A stretch of 23,137 bases of DNA from CAYGZT01 sp964354445 (GCA_964354445.1 CAYGZT010000038.1:1-23137); one strand, 5' to 3'. Shown: positions 14,091-21,788, counted from the stretch's first letter. Notes: generated by a model from the sequence alone, not told the origin. Program-made: numbers and translations.

Positions 14091-16559
14091 CTACACACAT
14101 GTGATTGCAACGATGGAATCACCCCCACTCAAGCGCATCACCCGCACTCCGCTGGTAGCGCGAGCGCTCTCTCTGATGTTAGAGAGTCGCGTTTTTATCA
14201 CCTGACCCTTTGCGGACAATACGATCGCCTCTTCCTCGTCTCCGATAACCCGGCATGAGACGACTGCGCCTGTTTTGGGTGTGATTTTTGCGGTGCGAAT
14301 ACCTTGCCCGCCGCGTGCTTGCACTTTGTACTCCCGCAATGACGTCTGCTTGGCAAACCCATTTGCACTTACCACCAGCACTTTGTTGTTCTTCTGCTCC
14401 CCCCGAATAACATCGGCTGATACGACCGCATCGCCGCTCTTAAGCTTCATACCCCGCACTCCCGCAGCCGCCCTGCTTATTGAACGAAGGTCCGACTCTT
14501 TGAACCGTATCGCCTGGCCGCTGGCGGTGACCGCCAGCACTTCATCTCTGCCGGAGGTAGGGAGGACCGCGCGCAATGCGTCATCTTTTTTGAGCGAAAT
14601 GGCAATAATGCCCGAACGGCGCACGTTTGTAAAATCTTCACGCGCTGTTTTTTTGACCAATCCCTGAGCCGTAACCATAACCAGATATCGCGTCTCCTGA
14701 GATTTTTGGTTGTATGAAACCATTGCGCGAATTTTCTCATCCGGCGGAATGTCCAGAAAGTTATGGATGATCTTTCCTTTTGCGGTACGTGTTCCCTGCG
14801 GAATCTCATACACCTTGGTCTGAAACACCTTGCCGCTGTCGGTAAAAAACAGAATGCTGTCGTGGGTGTCCGCATGTGCAAGATGCGTCAGGAAATCATC
14901 CTCCCGCACCTCCGAACCCATAAGACCCTTGCCGCCGCGATTCTGGAGCCGGAACGCGGCGGGGCTGAGACGTTTTATGTACCCTTCGGCCGAGAGCGTG
15001 ATGATCGCTTCTTCCTGCGGCACAAGATCTTCCTCTTTGAATTCAGCGAGCGCTGTTTTTACCACCTGCGTCCGGCGCGGGTCAGCATAACGTTCTTTCA
15101 CATCGCCAAGCTCGCGCTCGATGACTCCTGTTATTTTTTGTGGCGAAGCGAGAATTGCCTCAAGTTCCGTGATGAGTTTTCGTTTCTGGCCAAGCTCTTC
15201 ATTAATCTTCTTTCGTTCAAGCGAGGCGAGCGTTTGCAGCTTCATCTCGAGAATCGCCGTTGCCTGTACCTCGGTGAATCTAAATTTCTTGATAAGGTTT
15301 GTGTGTGCGTCATCGCGGTCGCGTGATTTCTTGATAGTTGCAATCACCGCATCGATGTGATCCAGCGCCTTGGAAAGGCCCTCAAGAATATGCGCCCGCT
15401 CCTTTGCACGTGCCAGGTCAAACGCGGTGCGCCGGCGCACGACAACAATGCGATGCTCAAGGTACTGTTCCAGGATATCTTTGAGTGACAAAAGCTGCGG
15501 CTGCAGACCTCCTACCAGCGCGATCATATTCATATGAAAGTCCTTCTGAAGTTCCGTGTGTTTGTAGAGCTGGTTGAGCACTTTCTGGGGCGGAGTGTCT
15601 CCTTTAAGTTCGATAACCACGGACAATCCGTCCTTGTCGCTCTCATCCCGAAGATCTTTGATGCCCGCGAGTCTTTTCTCGTTGGCAAGTTGTGCAATTT
15701 TTTGAATCAGCTCAGATTTATTGACGCGGTAGGGAATCTCGGATACCACAATCGCATAGTGCCCCGGTTTTCGCTCAACGACCTCGGCTCTGGCGCGGCA
15801 GGTGATGGAACCTTGGCCGGTTGCATATGCTTCGGCAATGTTTTTCGTGTCGTAAATAATGCCGCCAGTGGGAAAATCAGGCCCTTGGACGTACTGCAGC
15901 AACTCATGGGTTGTAGCGTCTGGATTCTTAATAAGATAGAACAGTGCATCAACAACTTCGCCAAGATTGTGCGGCGGAATATCGGTTGCCATTCCCACCG
16001 CAATACCCACGGTGCCGTTTAAGAGCAGATTGGGGAGTTTTGCCGGCAGCACCCGCGGTTCCTTCCGCGTCGCATCATAGTTAGGGACGAAATCAACGGT
16101 GTCTTTTTCAATGTCGGCAAGAAGCTCGCTTGCAATGCGCGCCAGTCGCGTCTCGGTGTAACGCATCGCTGCAGCGTTATCCCCATCGACAGAGCCCCAG
16201 TTTCCCTGTCCGTCAATCAATGGGTAGCGCAACGAGAAGTCCTGTGCCATGCGAACCATTGCGTCGTACACCGATGTGTCTCCATGCGGGTGGTATCGCC
16301 CCAACACTTCTCCGACCACGTTTGCGGACTTGCGGTACTTCGTGTTATGCAGCAACCCCGAATCCCACATCGCCCACAAAATCCTGCGATGTACCGGCTT
16401 GAGACCGTCGCGGACGTCTGGAAGCGCCCGCGCAACGATAACCGACATCGCATAGTCCAAGTACGAACGCTCAAGTTCCTGCGTGATTTCAGTTCGTTCC
16501 AGCGGCACACGCGGCGAGGGAGATTCAGGCGATATATGGTGACGTTTCTCTTTCGTCAT
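14091..16559 (-). CDS. gyrA: DNA gyrase subunit A
   Basis: An 822-residue GyrA. The N-terminal breakage-reunion domain begins about residue 26 (TQELERSYLDYAMSVIVARALPD). The winged-helix active site is RYHPHGDTSVYDAMVRMAQDFSLRYPLIDGQGNWG (described by position: His90 to Gly123), and the catalytic Tyr is residue 134 in AAMRYTE. Coiled-coil and C-gate regions follow, then the C-terminal beta-pinwheel that wraps DNA, starting near ITLSAEGYIKR. Its GyrA box is QNRGGKG (residues 539-545), so it is gyrase rather than topoisomerase IV, although the canonical second residue Arg is Asn. The position equal to E. coli Ser83 is Thr95, and Asp87 is kept as Asp99. It ends the unit MBL protein - small membrane protein - gyrA. 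Confidence 0.96.
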   Translation of the reverse strand: MTKEKRHHISPESPSPRVPLERTEITQELERSYLDYAMSVIVARALPDVRDGLKPVHRRILWAMWDSGLLHNTKYRKSANVVGEVLGRYHPHGDTSVYDAMVRMAQDFSLRYPLIDGQGNWGSVDGDNAAAMRYTETRLARIASELLADIEKDTVDFVPNYDATRKEPRVLPAKLPNLLLNGTVGIAVGMATDIPPHNLGEVVDALFYLIKNPDATTHELLQYVQGPDFPTGGIIYDTKNIAEAYATGQGSITCRARAEVVERKPGHYAIVVSEIPYRVNKSELIQKIAQLANEKRLAGIKDLRDESDKDGLSVVIELKGDTPPQKVLNQLYKHTELQKDFHMNMIALVGGLQPQLLSLKDILEQYLEHRIVVVRRRTAFDLARAKERAHILEGLSKALDHIDAVIATIKKSRDRDDAHTNLIKKFRFTEVQATAILEMKLQTLASLERKKINEELGQKRKLITELEAILASPQKITGVIERELGDVKERYADPRRTQVVKTALAEFKEEDLVPQEEAIITLSAEGYIKRLSPAAFRLQNRGGKGLMGSEVREDDFLTHLAHADTHDSILFFTDSGKVFQTKVYEIPQGTRTAKGKIIHNFLDIPPDEKIRAMVSYNQKSQETRYLVMVTAQGLVKKTAREDFTNVRRSGIIAISLKKDDALRAVLPTSGRDEVLAVTASGQAIRFKESDLRSISRAAAGVRGMKLKSGDAVVSADVIRGEQKNNKVLVVSANGFAKQTSLREYKVQARGGQGIRTAKITPKTGAVVSCRVIGDEEEAIVLSAKGQVIKTRLSNIRESARATSGVRVMRLSGGDSIVAITCV

Positions 16560-16568
16560 ACACGCACG

Positions 16569-16892
16569 TTACTGCTGCACCTGTCGCTCGCCCGTGACAA
16601 TGCCGCTCTGGATCTTGTCGACCACCGACGCGCCTTGCGAGAGCAGGTCTTGCGTTTGCTGTCCCGCAGAACTGAAGGTGCCGCGAATAACCGACAGAAA
16701 TTCCTGTATTCTGTTATGCTCCGGCTGGGCGGTTTGCGACTGAGAAAACGGAGAGGCCAGCTTTACAAACAACACCCATAATGCAACTACAAACGCACAC
16801 GCGACAATCACTATACCGACAAACCACTTGCGGCGGTGGGTGAGAGTGCCGTATCGGATTGCATTAACTGCTTTTTTTATGGATGCAGGCAT
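16569..16892 (-). CDS. Small single-pass membrane protein, unknown
   Basis: A 107-residue protein with a basic N-terminus (MPASIKKAVNAIRYGTLTHRRKW), one membrane helix (about residues 24-46, FVGIVIVACAFVVALWVLFVKL) and a hydrophilic, probably helical tail rich in Gln and Ser. The charge pattern suggests N-in, C-out. I do not recognise a family. It overlaps the end of the MBL-fold gene by 16 bp and lies 9 bp upstream of gyrA, so the three are co-transcribed. Confidence 0.65.
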   Translation of the reverse strand: MPASIKKAVNAIRYGTLTHRRKWFVGIVIVACAFVVALWVLFVKLASPFSQSQTAQPEHNRIQEFLSVIRGTFSSAGQQTQDLLSQGASVVDKIQSGIVTGERQVQQ

Positions 16893-17509
16893 ACGATTTT
16901 CGTTTTCTTGATCGCGTCCAGGTCTTTCTTTTTGAACACGAATTTCTCATCGGCACTCTCTGCGTCTCCGTTAAACTGAGTAACTAGCTCCTTGACCGGC
17001 GCCGCTTTGCGCACAAGCCCCTTGGTTGCAACAAAAGATGGAATAAAAATCTTCGGGTTAAGCTGTTTGACCAGCTTCGCAATCTTGTCCTGAGCAATGA
17101 ACGGAGAGCCGCTACCGGGGCCCATGAGAACGTCAAGCTCCTCAAAACTCTCTAGCGTTGCCGGTGAAATATCTCCCGAAAGATGCCCCAAAAGTCCCAG
17201 GGCAATGGTATCCCACAGAACGGTGTAGATGGTTTTAAAAAACTTCGGAGAGGACTCTTCCGCAAGCTGAAACCCCTTGATTTTGATGCCGTGAATGTCA
17301 TACTCGCCGGCACCGTTTATCACAAACGTTGCCCGCTCTTGTACAGAGGGGCCCGCGGCGCCCTGCCAAGCGCCAATGGTTTGGATATAGACCAGCGGCG
17401 TGATGCGCGGCGCAACGATTCCGGAATCTTTCGGAGGGGCATCGGTCAATACCACGTCGTCGCCGTTTTGGATCTTGAAACACCCCTCCCCGTACCAGGT
17501 GATAATCAT
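16877..17509 (-). CDS. MBL-fold protein with lost metal ligands (pseudoenzyme)
   Basis: About 210 residues. The start MIITWYGEGCFKIQ is the hallmark of the UPF0173/L-ascorbate-lactonase-like branch of metallo-beta-lactamases, and INGAGEYDIHGIKIKG keeps the family's next signature. However, the HxHxDH zinc motif is absent: the region after the first strands reads LVYIQTIGAWQGAAG. The late GD pair is shifted (LLGHLSGDIS), and the final His of the usual IPMHY is lost (IFIPSFV). The protein is therefore probably non-catalytic or uses other ligands. The family N-terminus supports the ATG at 17509. An in-frame ATG at 17587 exists, and the predicted RNA start near 17613 would allow it. It is the first gene of the gyrA unit. 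Confidence 0.65.
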   Translation of the reverse strand: MIITWYGEGCFKIQNGDDVVLTDAPPKDSGIVAPRITPLVYIQTIGAWQGAAGPSVQERATFVINGAGEYDIHGIKIKGFQLAEESSPKFFKTIYTVLWDTIALGLLGHLSGDISPATLESFEELDVLMGPGSGSPFIAQDKIAKLVKQLNPKIFIPSFVATKGLVRKAAPVKELVTQFNGDAESADEKFVFKKKDLDAIKKTKIVCLHP

Positions 17510-17619
17510 AAGAAAAACAACAGTGCGCTCTCTGGAATTTACAGTGAAGCAGGCAACTGACAAAAAAAGAATGTTCGTGCGGAACATTTGAAAGCTGCGG
17601 TGCGCCTGCTTTCTTCTAT

Positions 17620-17666
17620 AGTATAGCGCTGACAGGCTTGATTTGCAACCGCTTTTTCTGTACGAT
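17620..17666. promoter_or_regulatory. Overlapping divergent promoters (gyrA unit / S1 gene)
   Basis: Minus strand: TTGCAA (17648-17643), 17 bp, TATACT (17625-17620), facing the MBL-gyrA unit. Plus strand: TTGATT (17638-17643), 17 bp, TACGAT (17661-17666), facing the S1 gene. The two -35 boxes share base 17643, so the polymerases should exclude each other. Confidence 0.6.
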
Positions 17667-17738
17667 ATCGCAGCGTTTGTGTGTTGTGTATCGGCAGCAT
17701 GAAGCGCTATTACGAGTAAACCGGTACTTTTTTATTCC

Positions 17739-18839
17739 GTGAAAATCAAGACAACCGACGAATCAAAACGCGCCAATCCGCTCTACGCGGTGCTCAAAAA
17801 CAATCCCGACCTGACCACGCCGCTCAAGGAAGGAGATGCGATTGAGGCGACGCTCCTGGATATCAAAGAGCAGACGGCGTACTTTGACATCAAAGACCGC
17901 GGTACCGGTATTGTGTATGGAGCCGAGTTCTTGGCCGCCCGCGACATCATCAAAAAACTTTCTCCCGGACAAGTTGCGACCGTTACCATTGTCGAGCCGG
18001 AAAATGAAGAAGGATTTGTTGAGCTCTCGCTGGTCAAAGCCATTGAACAACAGAGTTGGGAAGAAATCAGACGACTTAAGGACAGCGACGAAGCATTTGA
18101 GGTTAAGATCAAAGCAGCAAACTCCGGGGGTCTTTTAGCGTCGGTGGGGGGCACAAAGGCCTTTATTCCCGTCTCGCAGCTTTCGGCGGAACACTATCCT
18201 CATGTTCCCGACGCTGACAAGCGAAAGATTTTCGAAGCATTACAAAAATTCGTGGGGCAGGATTTGAAGGTGAAGGTATTGGACTTTAATCCCAAAAACG
18301 ACAAATTGATCCTTTCCGAGCGGGAAGTGACTGACGAGGGCGTCAAAAAATCGCTTGCCAAGTACCAGATCGGAGATGCTGTGGAGGTAGTGGTGTCGGG
18401 CGTTGCGGATTTCGGGGTGTTTGTGCGATTCGTGGATGACCCGCAGGTTGAGGGACTGGTGCACATCTCCGAAATCGACCACAAACTGATTGAATCGCCT
18501 AAAGAGGTGGTGAAAGTGGATGATGCGATGAAAGCAAAAATCATCGAAATAAAAGATGGGCGGGTGTCGCTCTCGTTTAAGGCACTAAAACCAAATCCAT
18601 GGGACAGCGCGGGACAGTATTTCGCCGAAGGGCAGGAGATAAAAGGGACGGTGGCACGGTATAACCCGTTCGGCGCACTTATTGCGCTGGGACACGACCT
18701 GCAGGGATTGATTCACATCAGTGAGTTTGAGAGTCAGGAGGTAATGCGCGAAACGATTGGAGAGGAAAAGGAACACGTGTTCGTCGTTTCCCAATTCAAA
18801 CCGGAAGAGAAGAGGATTATCCTGAAGCTGAAAAAGTGA
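17739..18839 (+). CDS. S1-domain RNA-binding protein (ribosomal protein S1-like)
   Basis: A 366-residue protein made of four S1 (OB-fold) repeats at about residues 29-99, 116-188, 209-286 and 296-366. Each shows the S1 pattern; the clearest are IGDAVEVVVSGVADFGVFVRF followed by VEGLVHISEID, and YNPFGALIAL followed by LQGLIHISEFE. The first two repeats are diverged, as in the ribosome-binding repeats of S1. Bacterial S1 brings mRNA to the small subunit, and with four repeats this is a short form. It starts at GTG 17739 with no SD. Its presence fits a genome in which most genes lack SDs (inference). The predicted leader is about 66 nt. Confidence 0.85.
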   Translation: MKIKTTDESKRANPLYAVLKNNPDLTTPLKEGDAIEATLLDIKEQTAYFDIKDRGTGIVYGAEFLAARDIIKKLSPGQVATVTIVEPENEEGFVELSLVKAIEQQSWEEIRRLKDSDEAFEVKIKAANSGGLLASVGGTKAFIPVSQLSAEHYPHVPDADKRKIFEALQKFVGQDLKVKVLDFNPKNDKLILSEREVTDEGVKKSLAKYQIGDAVEVVVSGVADFGVFVRFVDDPQVEGLVHISEIDHKLIESPKEVVKVDDAMKAKIIEIKDGRVSLSFKALKPNPWDSAGQYFAEGQEIKGTVARYNPFGALIALGHDLQGLIHISEFESQEVMRETIGEEKEHVFVVSQFKPEEKRIILKLKK

Positions 18840-18916
18840 GGGAGTAGACCGGATATTTCACAGTTAGTATTTCCGTATTCGGTTTACACTATGCGGCTTT
18901 CCGTCTGCGCTCCCAG

Positions 18917-18945
18917 TTGATTGCCTCACCACAATGCCCTATACT
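18917..18945 (+). promoter_or_regulatory. Promoter of ftsH
   Basis: TTGATT (18917-18922), a 17-bp spacer and TATACT (18940-18945). RNA should start near 18952, only about 14 nt before the ATG at 18966. The in-frame codons further upstream therefore lie inside the promoter. Confidence 0.65.
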
Positions 18946-18965
18946 GTCCCCGACTTTATCCACCT

Positions 18966-20807
18966 ATGAAGCTCGGGCTTTTCAAAAACCTTTTCGTTGT
19001 CATTTTTCTGTTCATCGCGATCGTCTTCTTTTTCGCGTCGCTGTATTCGCTTGAAGGGCAAAAGTCCCAGGCAATACCGTTAAGCGAGCTCGCGCTCAAG
19101 ATCAGCGCCGGAGAGGTTGAGCACATCACGGTTTCGGGAGACACCGTCGAAGCGAAACTCAAAAACAACACGACGGTGACAACCCAAAAAGAAGCTGAGG
19201 CAGGGCTGTCCGAAACTCTGTCGCGCTACGGCGTTTCCGGTGAGGCGCTTGCAGGGGTGCCGCTCGAGGTTAAAAACGAATCGGGATGGAAATTTTGGGC
19301 GGGGATTCTTCTCCCCACGCTGATTCCGCTGATTGTCATCGGGGCGTTTTTCTGGTGGACGTTTCGGCAAGCGCGGGCAGGCGCAAGTCAGGCATTCTCA
19401 TTCGGCAAGTCAAACCTCCGCCTGTTCGCTCCTCTCAAAAACCGCATCACGTTCGCCGACGTAGCGGGACTTGAGGAACCAAAACAGGAACTTCTAGAGG
19501 TGGTGGATTTTTTGCGTAACCCCAAAAAATACTCCGACTTGGGAGCGCAGATCCCACGCGGAGTTCTTTTAATGGGGCCGCCGGGAACCGGGAAAACACT
19601 GCTTGCACGCGCTGTTGCGGGTGAGGCAAACGTCCCGTTTTTTCATATCTCTGCTTCCGAGTTTGTAGAGATGTTCGTGGGCGTGGGAGCATCGCGCACC
19701 CGCGACTCATTTTCAACCGCAAAACGAGCTGCTCCCTCCATCTTGTTTATTGATGAAATTGATGCGGTCGGGCGTGAACGAGGCGCGGGCCTTGGTGGCG
19801 GACACGACGAGCGCGAACAGACGCTTAATCAAATCCTTGTTGAGATGGACGGGTTCGAAAAAGACACGCGCGTGGTGGTGCTCGCGGCTACCAACCGCCC
19901 CGATATTCTGGACCAGGCGCTGTTGCGACCTGGGCGATTCGACCGACGCGTAGTTCTCGATTTTCCTGACATCAATGACCGCGAGGCGATTTTAAAAATA
20001 CATGCACGCAACAAACAACTGTCAAAGGACGTTAACCTGCGTCACATTGCAGTGCGCACACCCGGGTTTTCCGGCGCTGACCTTGAAAACCTAATGAATG
20101 AAGGAGTTATACTTGCGGCGCGCAAGAATAAAAAAGCTGCAGAGCAGGCAGATTTATACGAGGCGATTGAAAAAGTGCTCCTGGGACCCGAGCGGCGGTC
20201 ACGCGTGCTGACTCCGGAGGAAAAAAAGGTGACCGCCTACCACGAAGCGGGACACGCGCTGGTGGCCGCAAGCATCAAGGGAGCCGACCCCGTGCACAAG
20301 GTTTCTATCGTTGCGCGCGGGAGAGCCGGCGGCTATACGCTCAAACTTCCCGAAAAAGAAACGTACATTCGCACGCGCAAACAATTCGTCGGCGACCTTG
20401 CGGTGGCGTTCGGGGGATACGCCGCCGAGGAGATAGTATTCAAAGACATCAGCACTGGCGGTTCAAATGACCTCGCAATGGCGTCCGAGATTGCTCGCAA
20501 ACTGGTTACCAAGTACGGCATGAGTGAAAAACTCGGACCTATTACCTTCGGAAAAACCCAGGAGTTGATTTTCTTGGGTCGCGAAATCGCAACCGAAAGG
20601 AACTATTCGGACGAAACGGCACTTGCAATCGATAAGGAGGTTGAACGCTTCGTTCAGCGTGCGTACCTGCTGGCGAAAAAAATCATCCGAAAGCGCCGCA
20701 CCACGCTGGATGCCATCGCCACGACACTCGTAGAGAAAGAAACGCTCGAGCGTGATGAATTTGACGCGTTGATGAAGAGGTTCAAACTCGTTCCGGTAAG
20801 CGCTTGA
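18966..20807 (+). CDS. ftsH: ATP-dependent zinc metalloprotease FtsH
   Basis: A 613-residue membrane AAA+ protease. Two membrane helices (about residues 8-27 and 111-133) flank a short outer domain. The AAA domain has Walker A GPPGTGKT (204-211), Walker B ILFIDE (259-264) and the second region of homology ATNRPDILDQALLRPGRFDR (308-327). The protease domain has HEAGH (426-430), with the third zinc ligand in GGSNDLAMA (Asp502). The pore FVGVGAS is intact, but the usual following RVRDLF reads RTRDSF. FtsH degrades misfolded membrane proteins and regulatory substrates and is membrane-bound and hexameric. It starts at the ATG at 18966, about 14 nt after its promoter, with no SD. Confidence 0.97.
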   Translation: MKLGLFKNLFVVIFLFIAIVFFFASLYSLEGQKSQAIPLSELALKISAGEVEHITVSGDTVEAKLKNNTTVTTQKEAEAGLSETLSRYGVSGEALAGVPLEVKNESGWKFWAGILLPTLIPLIVIGAFFWWTFRQARAGASQAFSFGKSNLRLFAPLKNRITFADVAGLEEPKQELLEVVDFLRNPKKYSDLGAQIPRGVLLMGPPGTGKTLLARAVAGEANVPFFHISASEFVEMFVGVGASRTRDSFSTAKRAAPSILFIDEIDAVGRERGAGLGGGHDEREQTLNQILVEMDGFEKDTRVVVLAATNRPDILDQALLRPGRFDRRVVLDFPDINDREAILKIHARNKQLSKDVNLRHIAVRTPGFSGADLENLMNEGVILAARKNKKAAEQADLYEAIEKVLLGPERRSRVLTPEEKKVTAYHEAGHALVAASIKGADPVHKVSIVARGRAGGYTLKLPEKETYIRTRKQFVGDLAVAFGGYAAEEIVFKDISTGGSNDLAMASEIARKLVTKYGMSEKLGPITFGKTQELIFLGREIATERNYSDETALAIDKEVERFVQRAYLLAKKIIRKRRTTLDAIATTLVEKETLERDEFDALMKRFKLVPVSA

Positions 20808-20832
20808 GGGGCTAAGCGGGATGTGATATACC
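20804..20832 (+). promoter_or_regulatory. Promoter of the tRNA-Ile locus, overlapping the ftsH stop
   Basis: TTGAGG (20804-20809, includes the ftsH stop TGA), a 17-bp spacer and TATACC (20827-20832) with an extended TGA before it. It faces tRNA-Ile about 145 bp downstream, through repeat copy A. Confidence 0.4.
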
Positions 20833-20844
20833 TCTGGCGGACAA

Positions 20845-20958
20845 TGTTTCTGCGGCGCGTAGCCCCCGCCGTCGCTGTCTACTCCGCCGGAGTAGCTTCG
20901 GCTACAAAGACTGGGAAAGCTATGGCGGCAGGCAGTGGTAGAGCAGCCGTCTTACCTG
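20845..20958 (+). repeat. GC-rich repeat copy A, with nested hairpins
   Basis: Related to 21824-21893. The shared parts are CTGCG...CGYTTAGC-like, YCCCGCCGYCGCT, AGCTATGGCGG(G)CAGGCAG and YGGYAGAG. Copy A carries about 40 extra bases containing two overlapping hairpins: CTACTCC-gcc-GGAGTAG (20879-20895) and GTAGC-ttcg-GCTAC (20892-20905), which share GTAG and exclude each other. Similar GC-rich intergenic elements are common in candidate-phyla genomes (general knowledge). Confidence 0.55.
20926..20955 (+). pseudogene. 5' part of a broken tRNA-Val (UAC)
   Basis: The sequence AGTGGTAGAGC is a D-loop and 3' D-stem, and GCCGT plus CTTAC (20946-20955) is the 5' anticodon stem and the first five loop bases, with anticodon TAC. 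The 5' D-stem strand is missing, and the acceptor strand survives only as CGG-CAGG against a partner TTGCCCG. The other part is at 21071-21107. Confidence 0.5.
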
Positions 20959-21070
20959 CCCGCCGTACTGTAAAGGAGGGCCAGTAGTTCAGTGGTAGAA
21001 CGCTGTCCTTATAAGACAGAAGTCGAAGGTTCGATCCCTTCCTGGCCCACGTTGGCTCCGGCAGGCGGGT
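20956..21070 (+). other. 115-bp insert carrying tRNA-Ile inside a tRNA-Val
   Basis: The insert starts CTGCCCGCC and ends GGCAGGCGGGT, so its ends are partly complementary (CCCGCC at 20959-20964 with GGCGGG at 21064-21069). TAC occurs at both junctions (20953-20955 and 21070-21072), as in a short target duplication. It contains the complete tRNA-Ile(UAU). Mechanism unknown. Confidence 0.45.
20978..21049 (+). tRNA. tRNA-Ile (anticodon UAU)
   Basis: A full cloverleaf of 72 nt. Acceptor GGGCCAG / CTGGCCC; D-stem GTTC / GAAC with loop AGTGGTA; anticodon stem CTGTC / GACAG around loop CTTATAA (anticodon TAT); variable region AAGTC; T-stem GAAGG / CCTTC with loop TTCGATC; discriminator A. CCA is not encoded. 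A UAU anticodon reads AUA directly; most bacteria instead use a CAU tRNA with lysidine made by TilS. Confidence 0.93.
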
Positions 21071-21107
21071 ACACGGCGGGTCGCAGGTTCGAATCCTGCT
21101 TGCCCGT
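21071..21107 (+). pseudogene. 3' part of a broken tRNA-Val (UAC)
   Basis: AC completes the anticodon loop begun at 20951, and ACGGC pairs exactly with GCCGT (20946-20950). Then come variable GGGTC, T-stem GCAGG / CCTGC with loop TTCGAAT, acceptor strand TTGCCCG and base T. Joining 20955 to 21071 restores loop CTTACAC. On its own it lacks any adjacent 5' half. Confidence 0.6.
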
Positions 21108-21112
21108 CTGAA

Positions 21113-21130
21113 GTCCTGACTCGTCGGGAC
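21113..21130 (+). repeat. Small hairpin upstream of the DedA gene
   Basis: GTCCTGA / TCGGGAC stem (7 bp, one T-G wobble) with loop CTCG. No T-run follows, so it is not an intrinsic terminator. It could mark the 3' end of the tRNA transcript or be a leader structure. Confidence 0.4.
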
Positions 21131-21170
21131 GGAAGAGGGCCGCGCCGACCGGTTATACAAAAACAGGTGT

Positions 21171-21788
21171 ATGAACTGGCTCCATCTTTTCATCGCCGCG
21201 TATCCTCTTATTGTCTATCCGGCAATTGTTATCGGAACCGTTGCCGAGATGATGGTTACGCTCCTCCTGTTCGGAGCGCTGGCTCAAGAGGGATATGTAA
21301 ACTTCGGCGTCGTTTTTCTACTGGGGTTTCTGGGAAGCGTGGCGCACGACATCCTCTTTTGGTACATCGGCAGGCATCTGGGCGCTATCAAAAAAACCCG
21401 CTATCTCTTTTTTGACTTCAGTAAGGTAGATCGCGTTCTGGAACGACTGAGGCCGGTCACCGGTATTGCTGTGTTTTTCTCCAAATTCATATGGAATGTT
21501 AACCGGATCGTATTGGTTTCCGCCGGTTACGTCCGCACAGAACTCTGGCGTCTCGTACGAGCCTCGATTCCCGCGTCGCTCGTGTGGGCGTTGGTACTCA
21601 CCTCAATCGGCTACGTGTTTGCCGACCAGACAGCTCTGTTTCGCCAACGCATTGAGTACGCGGGGTTGATGGCTGCAGGTGTACTGGCGCTTGTTGTTAT
21701 TGTCCAGCTCTACGCGCGTAAGATTGTCCGGCGACACTTCCTCAACGGGAATATCTCACAACCCACCAAGGACACGCAGAATCTTTGA
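21171..21788 (+). CDS. DedA-family (VTT domain) membrane protein
   Basis: A 205-residue integral membrane protein with about five hydrophobic segments. The pattern GTVAEMMVTLLLFGALAQEGYV, then LLGFLGSVAHDILFWYIGRHLG and later FFSKFIWNVNRIVLVSAGYVR, corresponds to the DedA fold: the re-entrant loops, the GxxxxDxxxYxxGRxxG-like segment and the F(x)RFxPxxRxxxxxxAG-like segment. Here the usual Arg and Pro of the second motif read K and W-N, so it is a diverged member. DedA proteins act in membrane homeostasis and in flipping of undecaprenyl-phosphate or other lipids. It starts at the ATG at 21171, with only a weak AGGTG upstream. The promoter for the next tRNA overlaps its stop. Confidence 0.75.
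   Translation: MNWLHLFIAAYPLIVYPAIVIGTVAEMMVTLLLFGALAQEGYVNFGVVFLLGFLGSVAHDILFWYIGRHLGAIKKTRYLFFDFSKVDRVLERLRPVTGIAVFFSKFIWNVNRIVLVSAGYVRTELWRLVRASIPASLVWALVLTSIGYVFADQTALFRQRIEYAGLMAAGVLALVVIVQLYARKIVRRHFLNGNISQPTKDTQNL

Noticed and set aside
18921..18965. Upstream start for ftsH
   Set aside because: The upstream codons lie inside the TTGATT-17-TATACT promoter; the ATG at 18966 begins a normal FtsH N-terminus.
20956..21070. Insert as a self-splicing group I intron in tRNA-Val
   Set aside because: At 115 bp it is too short for a group I core and is mostly occupied by a complete tRNA. The host tRNA also lacks an intact acceptor and D-stem.
20879..21193. Minus-strand open frame over the tRNA-Ile region
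   Set aside because: It is antisense to the tRNA genes and repeat. Its translation contains the RIRTCDPP and KGSNLRLL type strings known as false proteins from tRNA complements.
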